Part shown: piece by piece, positions 1-8,903 of the stretch | Position numbering within the stretch: the first letter of the stretch is position 1 | Layout: every line of letters begins with the position of its first letter | Origin: CAYQQK01 sp964420065 | GTDB taxonomy: Bacteria; Bacillota; Dethiobacteria; DTU022 | Assembly (NCBI GenBank): GCA_964420065.1 | Contig: CAYQQK010000005.1 | Span: 46,435-110,434, forward strand | Length of the DNA stretch: 64,000 nucleotides | Direction of reading: 5' to 3' | Notes under the pieces: model-generated | Told to the model about the DNA's origin: nothing | Databases searched by the model: none | What the model saw: only the letters and a program-made list of their open reading frames with translations | Position numbers and translations under genes: made by a program

Positions 1-1105
1 TTTCGAACGGGCCGCCCGGCTCAGGGGGCCCATTTTACTTCATGTTATCACTGAAAAGGGCAAGGGTTACAGTTTTGCCGAAAAATCGCCGGAGCGTTTT
101 CACGGTATCGGCCCCTTTGATTTGCAAAACGGGCAAGCCAGGAAACACAAAAAACCTCCTTCTTACACCGAGATTTTTTCTCGCGCCCTGGTTGATCTGG
201 CCACTGCGGACGAAAAAATCGTTGCCGTGACCGCCGCCATGACAGCAGGTACGGGTTTGGAACATTTCAGTCTCACTTTTCCTAAACGGTTTTTTGATGT
301 AGGCATCGCGGAACAACACGGGGTGACCATGGCTGCAGCCATGGCTGCTGGGGGTTTGCGTCCGGTAATGGCGATTTATAGCACGTTTTTGCAACGTGCA
401 TTTGATCAGCTGATCCACGACGTCAGCCTGCAAAATCTTCCGGTGGTCCTGGCGGTGGATCGGGCCGGGATCGTTGGCGAGGACGGGGAAACACACCAGG
501 GGTTGTTTGATCTTTCCTACCTCCGCCTGGCGCCGAACATGGCCGTACTCGCACCCCGCAATGAAGATGAACTGCAGCATGCTTTGCATACCGCAATTTA
601 CGCCTCTCCCGGACCGGCAGCCTTGCGTTACCCCCGGGCCTATGGTGAAGGGGTGCCGCTGACCGAACCGCAGGCATGGCCTTGGGGGAAAGGCATTTTA
701 CTTCGGGAAGGAGAAGATATATTGATTGTTGCCGCCGGCACGGTGACCAACGCTGCCTTTAAAGCTGCGGAAATGCTCTACTGGCAAGGCATTCGGGCTG
801 CCGTAATCGATGCCCGTTTTGTTAAGCCGCTTGACGAGGAGTTGATCATGACCTGGGCACGGCGGTGCCGCCGGGTGCTGACGGTGGAGGAAAATATTTT
901 GGCGGGAGGCTTCGGCAGCGCTGTTGGTGAGCTTTTGGTCCGGAAGGCGCTGGTCCGTCCCCTGCTGCATTTGGGCATCGGGGATCGTTTCGTCGAGCAT
1001 GGTCCCCGGAATTTGGTCCTGGAACGGTTGGGTCTGGATGCGGGGGGAATTTATCGTTCCGCCCTTGCCTTTGCCAATCGTAGCACGGCTGAAGGATCGC
1101 GGTGA
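1..1105 (+). CDS. dxs: 1-deoxy-D-xylulose-5-phosphate synthase, 3' part (5' end outside window)
   Basis: Thiamine-diphosphate enzyme that condenses pyruvate and glyceraldehyde 3-phosphate, the first step of the MEP isoprenoid pathway. The frame is open from base 2, giving about 367 C-terminal residues of a family usually 620-640 long; an internal TTG at 122 is not the true start because the conserved segment HVITEKGKGY lies upstream of it. The pyrimidine-binding domain (FDQLIHDVSLQNLPVV, DRAGIVGEDGETHQG) and the C-terminal transketolase domain are both visible. The stop overlaps the tlyA start in GTGA, so the two genes are translationally coupled. The IspH domain at 36.1 kb belongs to the same pathway. 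Confidence 0.96.
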   Translation, partial: FERAARLRGPILLHVITEKGKGYSFAEKSPERFHGIGPFDLQNGQARKHKKPPSYTEIFSRALVDLATADEKIVAVTAAMTAGTGLEHFSLTFPKRFFDVGIAEQHGVTMAAAMAAGGLRPVMAIYSTFLQRAFDQLIHDVSLQNLPVVLAVDRAGIVGEDGETHQGLFDLSYLRLAPNMAVLAPRNEDELQHALHTAIYASPGPAALRYPRAYGEGVPLTEPQAWPWGKGILLREGEDILIVAAGTVTNAAFKAAEMLYWQGIRAAVIDARFVKPLDEELIMTWARRCRRVLTVEENILAGGFGSAVGELLVRKALVRPLLHLGIGDRFVEHGPRNLVLERLGLDAGGIYRSALAFANRSTAEGSR

Positions 1106-1926
1106 AAAAGGGGAATTTCCGACCGGTCCGTTTGGACTTGCTTCTGGTGCGGCGCGGTTTTTATTCTTCCCGAACCCGGGCCCAGGCGGCGATCATGGCC
1201 GGGCGGGTGAAGGTTGGAGGGAGGATTTGCGACAAGCCCGGCACGGCGGTAGCGCCTGAAGCACCGGTGGACTTGATCGAACCTTGTTGTCCCTACGTTT
1301 CACGCGGTGGCCTTAAACTTGAAAAAGCCCTGTCCGAGCTGGAGCTCACGGTAAACAATCGGGTGGTCCTTGATGTTGGCGCCTCGACCGGCGGGTTTAC
1401 CGACTGCTTGCTCCAACATGGCGCCCGCCTCGTCTATGCGTTGGACGTGGGCTATGGCCAGTTGAACTACCGGTTACGGAATGATGGGCGGGTGGTGGTA
1501 ATGGAGCGCTTCAACGTCCGTTACCTTGAACCGGACGATCTACCGGTGGTGCCGGATCTGGCGACCGTGGATGTTTCCTTTATCTCTTTGAAGCTTGTTT
1601 TACCGGTGTTTCATCGGGCCGGTTTGCCGGCCGTTCTGGCTTTGATCAAACCTCAGTTCGAAGTCGGACGTGACCAGGCTTCCCGGGGGAAGGGAGTGAT
1701 CCGCTGCGCGAAGCTGCATCGGTCCGTTCTAAATGAACTGACCGGCTCTGCAGTGGAATGGGGTTACCGTACAGCCGGTTTAACATTCTCGCGATTGTCC
1801 GGCCCAAAGGGGAATATAGAGTTTTTTGCATACTGGATACGAACACCGGATTCGGTTCCGGAGCTGCCCGGCGATGCGGTTCTGGACCGGGTTGTAACAG
1901 CCGCACACCTCCATTTTCAAGGTTAA
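1102..1926 (+). CDS. tlyA: TlyA-family rRNA (cytidine-2'-O)-methyltransferase
   Basis: 274 residues. An N-terminal S4 RNA-binding domain (RLDLLLVRRGFYSSRTRAQ, about residues 8-65) is followed by an FtsJ/RrmJ-like SAM methyltransferase domain with motif I VLDVGASTGGFTD near residue 90 and VDVSFISL further on. TlyA enzymes methylate 16S and 23S rRNA at cytidines; some homologues are called haemolysin A. The start is the GTG overlapping the dxs stop. In Bacillus argR usually follows, but here no argR lies between this gene and recN; a membrane protein and nadK follow instead. Confidence 0.95.
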   Translation: MKKGNFRPVRLDLLLVRRGFYSSRTRAQAAIMAGRVKVGGRICDKPGTAVAPEAPVDLIEPCCPYVSRGGLKLEKALSELELTVNNRVVLDVGASTGGFTDCLLQHGARLVYALDVGYGQLNYRLRNDGRVVVMERFNVRYLEPDDLPVVPDLATVDVSFISLKLVLPVFHRAGLPAVLALIKPQFEVGRDQASRGKGVIRCAKLHRSVLNELTGSAVEWGYRTAGLTFSRLSGPKGNIEFFAYWIRTPDSVPELPGDAVLDRVVTAAHLHFQG

Positions 1927-1977
1927 GGTATTTCCGAGGGGGAATTATTTCGTAGTGGACAGGCTGGTGAAAGCAAG

Positions 1978-2511
1978 GTGCGCTGGCAGGACTATTTGTT
2001 GCTCCTGCTCCTGGGAGGAGCAGCCCTATTTTACTTTCTCCGGTATCGCCGCCCGCGCCGGAAAAAACGATCATCTCCGGGGAAAAATCGCGGACGATTG
2101 ACCCGGCGCGAGGAGGCAGCCTGGAACCTGCTGCAAATTCGGGGCTACCGGCTGGAAGAGATCCATCCGGCCATTCCGGTCACGTTTACAGTTGAAAACA
2201 AAAGCCGGCGTTTCACCCATCGGAGTGGGTTTACCGTGGTGAAAAGCGGCAAAGTTTATCTGGTCAAGGTCAAACAGGGCGAAGGGGCATCTTTGAGCAC
2301 GCCCGTGTTACGACGGGAGTTGATGCTGGACTTTCTCTTTTTTCGGCCGGCCGCTTTATTTCTTTATGACAGTGAGAGAGACCGCCTGCAAAAGCTTTCT
2401 TTTTCTTGCGGCGGCGGTTACATGGGAAATACGGACAACCGTTTTTTGCTGCTTTCCTTGCTGTTGCTTGTTATCGCCGGTGTGGCACTTCTTTGCCGGT
2501 TGTTGATTTGA
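1978..2511 (+). CDS. hypothetical membrane protein between tlyA and nadK
   Basis: 177 residues, GTG start, family not recognised. A hydrophobic segment at residues 5-22 is followed by an Arg/Lys-rich stretch, a soluble domain of about 110 residues, and a second hydrophobic segment at about 157-176 at the C terminus. The soluble domain has a strand-rich core (TFTVENKSRRF, GFTVVKSGKVYLVKVKQG). The spacing of V-x-K-x-K residues is faintly like a restriction-endonuclease-type fold, but that is a guess. It sits co-directionally in the tlyA-nadK-recN operon. The ribosome-binding site before this GTG is weak, so the start is uncertain. Confidence 0.7.
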   Translation: MRWQDYLLLLLLGGAALFYFLRYRRPRRKKRSSPGKNRGRLTRREEAAWNLLQIRGYRLEEIHPAIPVTFTVENKSRRFTHRSGFTVVKSGKVYLVKVKQGEGASLSTPVLRRELMLDFLFFRPAALFLYDSERDRLQKLSFSCGGGYMGNTDNRFLLLSLLLLVIAGVALLCRLLI

Positions 2512-2601
2512 AAAGGGCGACAATCATGTATGACAAACAATGTGGATTGAACCTGCTGTTCAGGGGGAAAGAGCAGCAAACGAAAGGGGCCTGGTGACGG
2601 C

Positions 2602-3450
2602 GTGCGTGCGATCGGTTTAATCCCGAACTGGCAAAAAGAAAATGCGCTTCTGGTGGTCAAAAGGGTGCAATCTTTTTTCGTCGGGCAGGGGGTGCCTCTT
2701 CTGGAAGCAGATGGGCAGAAAGGTTTCAACGACGCGGAGCACCTGGCCGAAGTGCTGGCGGACTGGAAAGATCGGGTTGACCTGGTGGTGGTCGTAGGCG
2801 GGGACGGGACCATTCTTCGGGTTGCGCGGGATTTATGCTGCTGGGAAGTGCCCATCCTGGGCATAAATTTGGGGCAGATGGGTTTCCTGGCCGCGATTGA
2901 GGTTGCGACCATGGAGCGCTACCTGCAGGATATCGTTTCCGGCCAGTTTTCTTTCAGTGAAAGGATGATGCTGGAGGCTGATCTCTGGCGCGGTGAGAAA
3001 CACCTGGCGCGTTTCCAGGCTTTGAACGATGTGGTGGTCTCACGAGGTCCCTTTTCCCGTATTATTACGCTCGATACTTTTATCGGTCCCGATTTCCTGG
3101 AAAGCTACTCCGGGGATGGGGTAATCATCGCTTCCCCAACCGGTTCTACCGGTTACTCACTTTCCGCGGGGGGGCCGATCGTTAACCCCGCTTTGGAGCT
3201 AATTGTGATCACTCCGATCTGCCCCCACAGTCTTTCCAACCGTGCCGTTATCGCCACCGGAACCGAAAAAGTACACTTAAGGGTCTGTTCGCATCGGGCC
3301 AAGGTAGTGCTGACCGTGGATGGGCAGGTCGGGTTTGATCTTAGGGACAACGATCAGATCGTTGTGGGCCGGGGGCAGTGCCGGGTTCGCTTGGTTACTT
3401 TCGACAACCATTCGTTTTATAAAATTCTCCACCAGAAACTAAAGCGGTAG
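2602..3450 (+). CDS. nadK: NAD kinase
   Basis: 282 residues; phosphorylates NAD to NADP with ATP or polyphosphate. The GGDGT nucleotide-binding motif is at residues 66-70, and the second family signature (DGVIIASPTGSTGYSLSAGG) appears around residue 173. Length and domain order are normal. It starts at GTG 2602, 11 bases ahead of recN, and is co-transcribed with it. The tlyA-nadK-recN order is conserved in Actinobacteria as well as Clostridia. Confidence 0.96.
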   Translation: MRAIGLIPNWQKENALLVVKRVQSFFVGQGVPLLEADGQKGFNDAEHLAEVLADWKDRVDLVVVVGGDGTILRVARDLCCWEVPILGINLGQMGFLAAIEVATMERYLQDIVSGQFSFSERMMLEADLWRGEKHLARFQALNDVVVSRGPFSRIITLDTFIGPDFLESYSGDGVIIASPTGSTGYSLSAGGPIVNPALELIVITPICPHSLSNRAVIATGTEKVHLRVCSHRAKVVLTVDGQVGFDLRDNDQIVVGRGQCRVRLVTFDNHSFYKILHQKLKR

Positions 3451-3461
3451 GGGGGAGGATC

Positions 3462-5183
3462 ATGCTGTGCCGTCTCCACGTGACTAACTTTGCTCTGATC
3501 GATGATCTCACCCTTGAACTGGGGCCGTATTTAAATGTTTTAAGCGGAGAAACCGGCGCCGGAAAATCGATTGTGATCGATGCCATCGGCTTGTTATTGG
3601 GAGAGCGAGCTTCGACGGATCAGGTGCGTTCACAGGAAAAAGCAGCACTGATCGAAGGTATTTTCGTCCCCCCGCTGCCTGCGGCAGCCCTGATTGCGCC
3701 GGTTCTTGAAGCAGCAGGTATTGCTGCGGAAGATGAGTTGTTCCTTTCGCGAGAGGTAAGCGCCGGTGGGCGCAGTGTGGCCCGGATCAACGGCCGACTG
3801 GTCCCCGTTTCGATCTTGAAAGAATTGGGGCGCTTCCTGGTCGACCTGCATGGACAGCACCGGCACCAGTCGTTGTTGCGTCCCGGTGAGCAGTTGGAAC
3901 TGCTTGACGCTTTTGGCGGAGAAGAATTGGGTGCAGCGCGCGAGCGGATGGCTTCTGCTTTTCAACGACTTAGCCGGGTGCGGCAGGAACTTTCCGCCCT
4001 GGACTGCGATGGGGCGGTTCTTGAACGACGTCTGGATATCCTGGCTCATCAAATCAGGGAAATCCGTGAGTCCGGCCCCTCGCCGGAAGAAGAAACGGAA
4101 CTGTTACGGAGGGAACGGATCCTTGCCCACACTGAAAAGATACAGGTTCTGGTTAACCGGGCATACGCTTTCCTGTTCACCGGAGATGAACGGGACGGGT
4201 TGCCGGCGGTGGTAGATCGACTTTTTGCATCACTCAGCGATCTGCAGGAGGCGGCGGGTATAGATCCGGGGCTCTCGCCGGTTACAGAAACCCTGGAAAA
4301 TCTTTATACACAGTTGCAAGAGATCGCCCCCGATTTGCGGGATTGTACGGACCGGACCACCTTTGATCCCCGGGAACTGGAGACGATCCAGGAACGTCTG
4401 AAAAATTTTAACGCCCTTAAGCGCAAATATGGACCCTCCCTGGAGGATGTCCTTGCTTTTGCCGGCCGGGCTGAAGATGAAAAGAGTAGAATAGAGCAAA
4501 ACGCCGCCCATGCAGCCGGGCTGCAACGGGAAATTATTTTTCTGGAAGAAGAACTTTGCCGGATTGCCGGTGAATTGCGGGAACATCGCCGGATCGCGGC
4601 GGGCGGTCTGGAAAAAGAGATTACAATTGTACTGGCCGAACTGGCTCTGGCCGGAGCCGAACTTGTTGTTTCGGTGACCCCCCGTAAAAACTTTACCGCC
4701 TCCGGATCCGACCGGATCGAATTTTTATTTTCCGCCAACCGCGGTGAACCGGCACGGCCCTTGGCCAGGGTCATCTCGGGAGGCGAAATGTCGCGGGTGA
4801 TGCTGGCTCTCAAAACCGCCCTGGTCCGCCAGGACCGGCTGCCGACCTTGATCTTTGATGAGGCGGACGCCGGAATCGGGGGGGTAACCGTGAACGCGGT
4901 GGCCGAGAAATTGGCCCTTCTTTCGCAACGTCACCAGGTTGTCTGTGTTACCCACAGTCCCCAGGTGGCCGTACTGGCCCGGGATCACTTTAAACTGTCC
5001 AAAGAAATTTCCGGAGAACGCACTTTAACCAGGGTGATCGCCTTGAACCCGGAAGAACGACGCCTTGAAATTGCGCGGATGCTGGACGGGGCCACGGTCA
5101 GCGCGGTCAGTCTCAGGCATGTCGATGAATTGATGAAAAGAGCACGCCGGTTTTGGGAAGAGCAATCGGATTCTGTTTCTTGA
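3462..5183 (+). CDS. recN: DNA repair protein RecN
   Basis: 573 residues, an SMC-like ATPase acting at DNA double-strand breaks. Walker A GETGAGKS is at residues 29-36. Long coiled-coil arms occupy about 150-380. The ABC signature VISGGEMSRVMLALK and Walker B LIFDEADAGIGG lie in the C-terminal third. AGGGGGGAGG-type Shine-Dalgarno sequence precedes ATG 3462. In Bacillus recN is followed co-directionally by spoIVB and spo0A; here an acyl-CoA dehydrogenase follows and the spo pair is inverted. Confidence 0.97.
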   Translation: MLCRLHVTNFALIDDLTLELGPYLNVLSGETGAGKSIVIDAIGLLLGERASTDQVRSQEKAALIEGIFVPPLPAAALIAPVLEAAGIAAEDELFLSREVSAGGRSVARINGRLVPVSILKELGRFLVDLHGQHRHQSLLRPGEQLELLDAFGGEELGAARERMASAFQRLSRVRQELSALDCDGAVLERRLDILAHQIREIRESGPSPEEETELLRRERILAHTEKIQVLVNRAYAFLFTGDERDGLPAVVDRLFASLSDLQEAAGIDPGLSPVTETLENLYTQLQEIAPDLRDCTDRTTFDPRELETIQERLKNFNALKRKYGPSLEDVLAFAGRAEDEKSRIEQNAAHAAGLQREIIFLEEELCRIAGELREHRRIAAGGLEKEITIVLAELALAGAELVVSVTPRKNFTASGSDRIEFLFSANRGEPARPLARVISGGEMSRVMLALKTALVRQDRLPTLIFDEADAGIGGVTVNAVAEKLALLSQRHQVVCVTHSPQVAVLARDHFKLSKEISGERTLTRVIALNPEERRLEIARMLDGATVSAVSLRHVDELMKRARRFWEEQSDSVS

Positions 5184-5224
5184 AGCATTCCCGGTGTTCC
5201 TGCTCACAGTAAAGGAGAGATGCA

Positions 5225-6376
5225 ATGGATTTCGAATTGACCGGGGAACAGTTGACCATGCAGCAGGCGGTTCGCGCATACGTAGCCAGGGAGGTTGTTC
5301 CCGTCGCTTCGATGTGGGATGAAAAGGAAGAGATACCGCTGGAACTGATCCGCCATATGATTCGGGAGGGTTTCAGTACCATCAATATTCCCCGCAAATA
5401 CGGCGGCGGGGGGATGGATGGAATCACCCTATGTCTGGTCACCGAAGAACTCGGTTACGGTTGTGCCGGTATTGCCACTGCGGTGGGCGCCGGAGCCCTT
5501 GCCGCTACTCCCATCCTTCTGGCAGGAAACGAAATACAAAAAAAGCGTTATCTGGGTGAAATCGCTTCGGGGAAGATCGCTTCGTACTGCCTCACTGAAC
5601 CGGACGCCGGATCGGACGTCAGTGCAATTGCAACCCGGGCCATGAAGGAAGACAACGGAACCTATGTGATCAATGGTAATAAATGCTTTATCACCAATGG
5701 AGGTTGCGCAGATCTTTATGTGGTGTTTGCAATCACAAATCCACGGCGGGGCATACGAACTCTTACCCCTTTTATCGTTGAGCGAGGTGCTCCGGGGCTT
5801 TCGGCAGGGAAAAAGGAACGGAAAATGGGAATCCGGGCCAGCGATACCTCCGAGGTTATATTTGACCATGTGCAGGTCCCGGAGGAAAACCGTCTTGGGC
5901 GGGAAGGAAGCGGTTTCCGGACGGCTATGGAAACTTTTGATCGGACCCGCCCCATGATCGGTGCTCTTTCAGTGGGAATTGCCCGGGCGGCCCTGGAAAC
6001 GGCCGCACAGTATGCCAGGGAAAGGAACCAGTTCGGTTGTTCAATTGCCCGAAATCAGGCGGTACAGTTCATGCTGGCCGATATGGCGATGGAGATTGAA
6101 GCCGCCCGTACCTTGGTCTGGCGGGCTGCCTTTCTTGTTGAACAGGGTCAAAAGGGGGTTTCGGCTTATTCGGCCATGGCCAAGGCCTACGCCAGTGACG
6201 TGGCCATGCGGGTCACGACCCATGCCGTGCAGATCCTGGGTGGCCATGGTTATACCCGAAAATACCCGGTCGAAAAATACATGCGTGATGCCAAGATTAT
6301 GCAAATTTATGAAGGTACCAATGAGATCCAGCGCCTGATCATTGCCGAGGGGGTTTTAAAAGGTCATGTTTTATAA
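5225..6376 (+). CDS. acyl-CoA dehydrogenase
   Basis: 383 residues, full length for the FAD-dependent acyl-CoA dehydrogenase family. The signature CLTEPDAGSDVSAIATRA is near residue 125, the FAD-site ILGGHGYTRKYPVEKYMRD is in the C-terminal third, and YEGTNEIQRL near the end contains the expected catalytic Glu (E363). It is preceded by AAAGGAGAG at good spacing. Substrate chain length cannot be read from the sequence. No electron-transfer flavoprotein or thiolase genes lie next to it, so it looks like a lone beta-oxidation gene placed between recN and the inverted spo0A-spoIVB pair. Confidence 0.93.
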   Translation: MDFELTGEQLTMQQAVRAYVAREVVPVASMWDEKEEIPLELIRHMIREGFSTINIPRKYGGGGMDGITLCLVTEELGYGCAGIATAVGAGALAATPILLAGNEIQKKRYLGEIASGKIASYCLTEPDAGSDVSAIATRAMKEDNGTYVINGNKCFITNGGCADLYVVFAITNPRRGIRTLTPFIVERGAPGLSAGKKERKMGIRASDTSEVIFDHVQVPEENRLGREGSGFRTAMETFDRTRPMIGALSVGIARAALETAAQYARERNQFGCSIARNQAVQFMLADMAMEIEAARTLVWRAAFLVEQGQKGVSAYSAMAKAYASDVAMRVTTHAVQILGGHGYTRKYPVEKYMRDAKIMQIYEGTNEIQRLIIAEGVLKGHVL

Positions 6377-6433
6377 ACAACCCCTCTATTGATACAAGCA
6401 ATGATCAGGGGCTGGAACCGTCTCCCGGAATGC

Positions 6434-7225
6434 TTACTGAAGCTGGAAAGATTTGCTGCTCAGCCGAAGCCGATCGGCCATCATTGCGATAAATTCGGAA
6501 TTGGTGGGCTTCCCTTTTTCCATGTCAATGGTATAACCAAAAAATTTTGTTATAATTTCAATACTGTTGCGTGACCAGGCGACCTCGATAGCATGCCGGA
6601 TGGCACGTTCAACCCGGCTCGGCGTGGTTTCGAAAACTTCGGCGATGGCAGGGTAAAGTACCTTGGTTACCGATCCCAGCATCTCCACCTCTTCCACAAC
6701 CATCATGATCGCTTTGCGCAGGTACTGGTAACCCTTGATATGCGCGGGAATACCGATCTGGTGTAACACATCGGTCACCTTTTCTTCCAGCGAAACCCGG
6801 TGAGCCTGTTTTCGTCCGTGAAGGGCCGGGAGTTCCGCTTCACGACACTGTTCCGCTACTCCGTCCAACTGGCGAATGCGTTCGACCAAAATTTCCATGC
6901 TGAACGGTTTTAAAATGTAGTATGCCGCTCCCAGTTCCACCGCCCGCCGGGTAATATTTTCCTGTCCAAAGGCGGTGAGCATAATCACACGGGGTTTCCG
7001 TTCCAGATTCATTTCGGAAAGTGTTTCTAAAACTCCGATGCCGTCCAGGTGTGGCATGATAATATCCAGAAGCAACACATCGGGAACTTTTTCACTGATC
7101 AGATCAAGTGTCTCTTTGCCGTTAAAAGCGGTACCGACAATTTCGAAATCCGGTTCTGCGGACAAATAGCTGGTCAATAGTTCATTAAATTCCCGGTTGT
7201 CATCGGCTACAACAATTTTGAGCAT
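6434..7225 (-). CDS. spo0A: sporulation master response regulator Spo0A
   Basis: 263 residues. N-terminal receiver domain with acidic pocket D9/D10 (VVADDN), phospho-acceptor D54 (LLLDIIMP) and the conserved Lys in YYILKPFS. The C-terminal Spo0A DNA-binding domain (HQIGIPAHIKGYQYLR, EVFETTPSRVERAIRHAIEV) binds 0A boxes. Phosphorylated Spo0A starts sporulation. It lies 88 bases downstream of spoIVB on the same strand, and its own upstream region carries a sigma-H-like promoter and a 0A box. The gene converges with the acyl-CoA dehydrogenase. Confidence 0.98.
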   Translation of the reverse strand: MLKIVVADDNREFNELLTSYLSAEPDFEIVGTAFNGKETLDLISEKVPDVLLLDIIMPHLDGIGVLETLSEMNLERKPRVIMLTAFGQENITRRAVELGAAYYILKPFSMEILVERIRQLDGVAEQCREAELPALHGRKQAHRVSLEEKVTDVLHQIGIPAHIKGYQYLRKAIMMVVEEVEMLGSVTKVLYPAIAEVFETTPSRVERAIRHAIEVAWSRNSIEIITKFFGYTIDMEKGKPTNSEFIAMMADRLRLSSKSFQLQ

Positions 7226-7263
7226 ACTGTCTAACCCCCATTGATTTGTAATCTAAGAGGAAA

Positions 7264-7288
7264 ATTCGACATATGGTTAAAAATTCCT
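7264..7288 (-). promoter_or_regulatory. sigma-H-like promoter with overlapping 0A box before spo0A
   Basis: Read on the minus strand, AGGAATT (7288-7282) lies about 13-14 bases before CGAAT, matching the sigma-H pattern AGGAwwT / GAAT. TGTCGAA (7271-7265) overlaps the -10 and matches the 0A-box consensus TGNCGAA. This mirrors the sporulation promoter of Bacillus spo0A, where sigma-H and Spo0A~P give autoregulation. Motif match by eye only. Confidence 0.55.
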
Positions 7289-7313
7289 GCCTTAGAAAAG
7301 AGAAAAACTTATT

Positions 7314-8660
7314 TTAATTGCCAAAACTGTGCACCGGTGGCAATTCCACCCGATCGGGCGATATGATTTCACGGTACATCCATTCCATGAAAATACCATA
7401 ACCACGGGTCGGATCGTTGATAAAGACATGAGTTACAACGCCGATCAACCGCCCGTTTTGGATGAGCGGGCTGCCGCTCATCCCTTGAATAATACCTCCG
7501 GTACTGGCCAGCAACTCCTCATCGACGACACGCAGAATCATCCCTTTGTCTGAGGGCCGGCTTTGTTGAGCCAGACGTTCGATCTCAACCGCAAAGCGGC
7601 CGATCACATCCCCTTCGATTACCGTAAGCATCTCCGCCGGCCCGGGCCGGACCTGGGTTACAAGGGCCATGGGCAGGATTGATTCCCCGGCCGTTTCTTC
7701 TCGATCCGTAAGCTCATGCAAGGTTCCGAAAATCCCAAAGGGCGTGTTACAATCAATGTTCCCTTGAAGACGTTCATGGTTCATGAAAACCCCGGTTTTT
7801 TCACCCGGCTGTCCCCGTTGGGCCGGCTGAATCCCAACGATACGGGCCTGAACGATACTGCCATCGTTGATCAGCAGCGGTTGCCGGGTATCAGAATCCA
7901 CGATCACGTGGCCCAGGGCGCCGTAACGACGGCTGATCGGATCATAAAAACTTAGGGTTCCCACCCCGGCCGCCGAATCACGAATATAAAGGCCAATCCG
8001 GTAATCTCCATCCGTATCGGAAACAAGAGGTTCGACCGGTAATTCAATTTCCCGTCCTTCCCGGTTGAGGTGAAGTGTAATTAAACGGTTGGAACCGCGA
8101 GCGGCGGCTTCGTTCAAAAGGTGTGCCGTATGATCGGCATCCCGGACGGGTATCCCTTCGATCGCCAGCAGGTTGTCGCCGATGCGAACACCGCTTTCTC
8201 GACCGGGAGAGCGATTGCGCCCGTGGTGATCGAAATAATAAAAACCGACCACGGCAACGCCCTTGGAATTCAACCGGATTCCGATCGAATGCCCGCCCGG
8301 GACAAGGTATATTTCAGGAACAACATTGACTGTAATCTGGCGTAGCGGGATCAAACCGAACAGGGAGAGTTCCAGGTTAACTTCACCCAAGCCGAGTGCT
8401 TCCAGGTTCAGGGGAGGCGGCGCCGGACAGGCTGTTTGAGTCAGGGGGGTGCCGTTCATCAAGATCACCCCGTCCCGATCGCCCCGCACATAAACAAAGG
8501 GGAGGCGTAGGTTTACATAATATTCTTCGCCTTCAAACAGACGGATCTGGTCTACAAGGTTAACCTGCAGTTGCCAGTTGGTTAAAACAGACAGGGCCAA
8601 AAGGAGAAAGATCGCCCAAAAGATGAAATGTCTAGTCCATGCTTTATGCATAAGGTTCAT
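7314..8660 (-). CDS. spoIVB: SpoIVB serine peptidase (S55)
   Basis: 448 residues. An N-terminal membrane anchor (about 11-28) is followed by a PDZ domain (GVRIGDNLLAIEGIPVRDADH, around 155-215) and the S55 peptidase domain. The likely catalytic Ser is in GMSGSPLIQNGRLIG and a candidate His is in GALGHVIVD. SpoIVB is made in the forespore, secreted into the intermembrane space, and cleaves SpoIVFA to release pro-sigma-K processing by SpoIVFB. It forms the usual spoIVB-spo0A pair, inverted relative to recN. The start ATG follows AAAGGTCG. Confidence 0.96.
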   Translation of the reverse strand: MNLMHKAWTRHFIFWAIFLLLALSVLTNWQLQVNLVDQIRLFEGEEYYVNLRLPFVYVRGDRDGVILMNGTPLTQTACPAPPPLNLEALGLGEVNLELSLFGLIPLRQITVNVVPEIYLVPGGHSIGIRLNSKGVAVVGFYYFDHHGRNRSPGRESGVRIGDNLLAIEGIPVRDADHTAHLLNEAAARGSNRLITLHLNREGREIELPVEPLVSDTDGDYRIGLYIRDSAAGVGTLSFYDPISRRYGALGHVIVDSDTRQPLLINDGSIVQARIVGIQPAQRGQPGEKTGVFMNHERLQGNIDCNTPFGIFGTLHELTDREETAGESILPMALVTQVRPGPAEMLTVIEGDVIGRFAVEIERLAQQSRPSDKGMILRVVDEELLASTGGIIQGMSGSPLIQNGRLIGVVTHVFINDPTRGYGIFMEWMYREIISPDRVELPPVHSFGN

Positions 8661-8903
8661 CGACCTTTGGTGTTTTTTGTAGAACAGGAGAGAGGCAAAC
8701 CGGATTACGGTCCGGGCTATTTTAAATTAACCGCACCGGGGCAGTTTTATCCGCATCGAGGTTACATAAAACAGAGTTATATTTGGCAAAGTATTTTTGT
8801 TTTTGTATCTACTGGTTCTTGCATTCCATTTTGTACGGGTTGGTTCCAAAAAAGCAGCGGGTGAGGCGGTGATTTTCGGGCAAGCTAAAATTGGGACAGC
8901 GGA
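8661..8903. other. divergent intergenic region between spoIVB and steA
   Basis: 243 bases holding the promoters for spoIVB (leftward) and the steA operon (rightward). The sequence is AT-rich around 8765-8815. No promoter of convincing quality could be assigned by eye; a GGATA-n-TTAATTTA arrangement on the minus strand is only a weak sigma-G-like match. Confidence 0.4.

Noticed and set aside
122..1105. Complete gene starting at TTG 122
   Set aside because: The frame continues upstream to base 2 with conserved Dxs sequence, so the gene is cut by the window edge.
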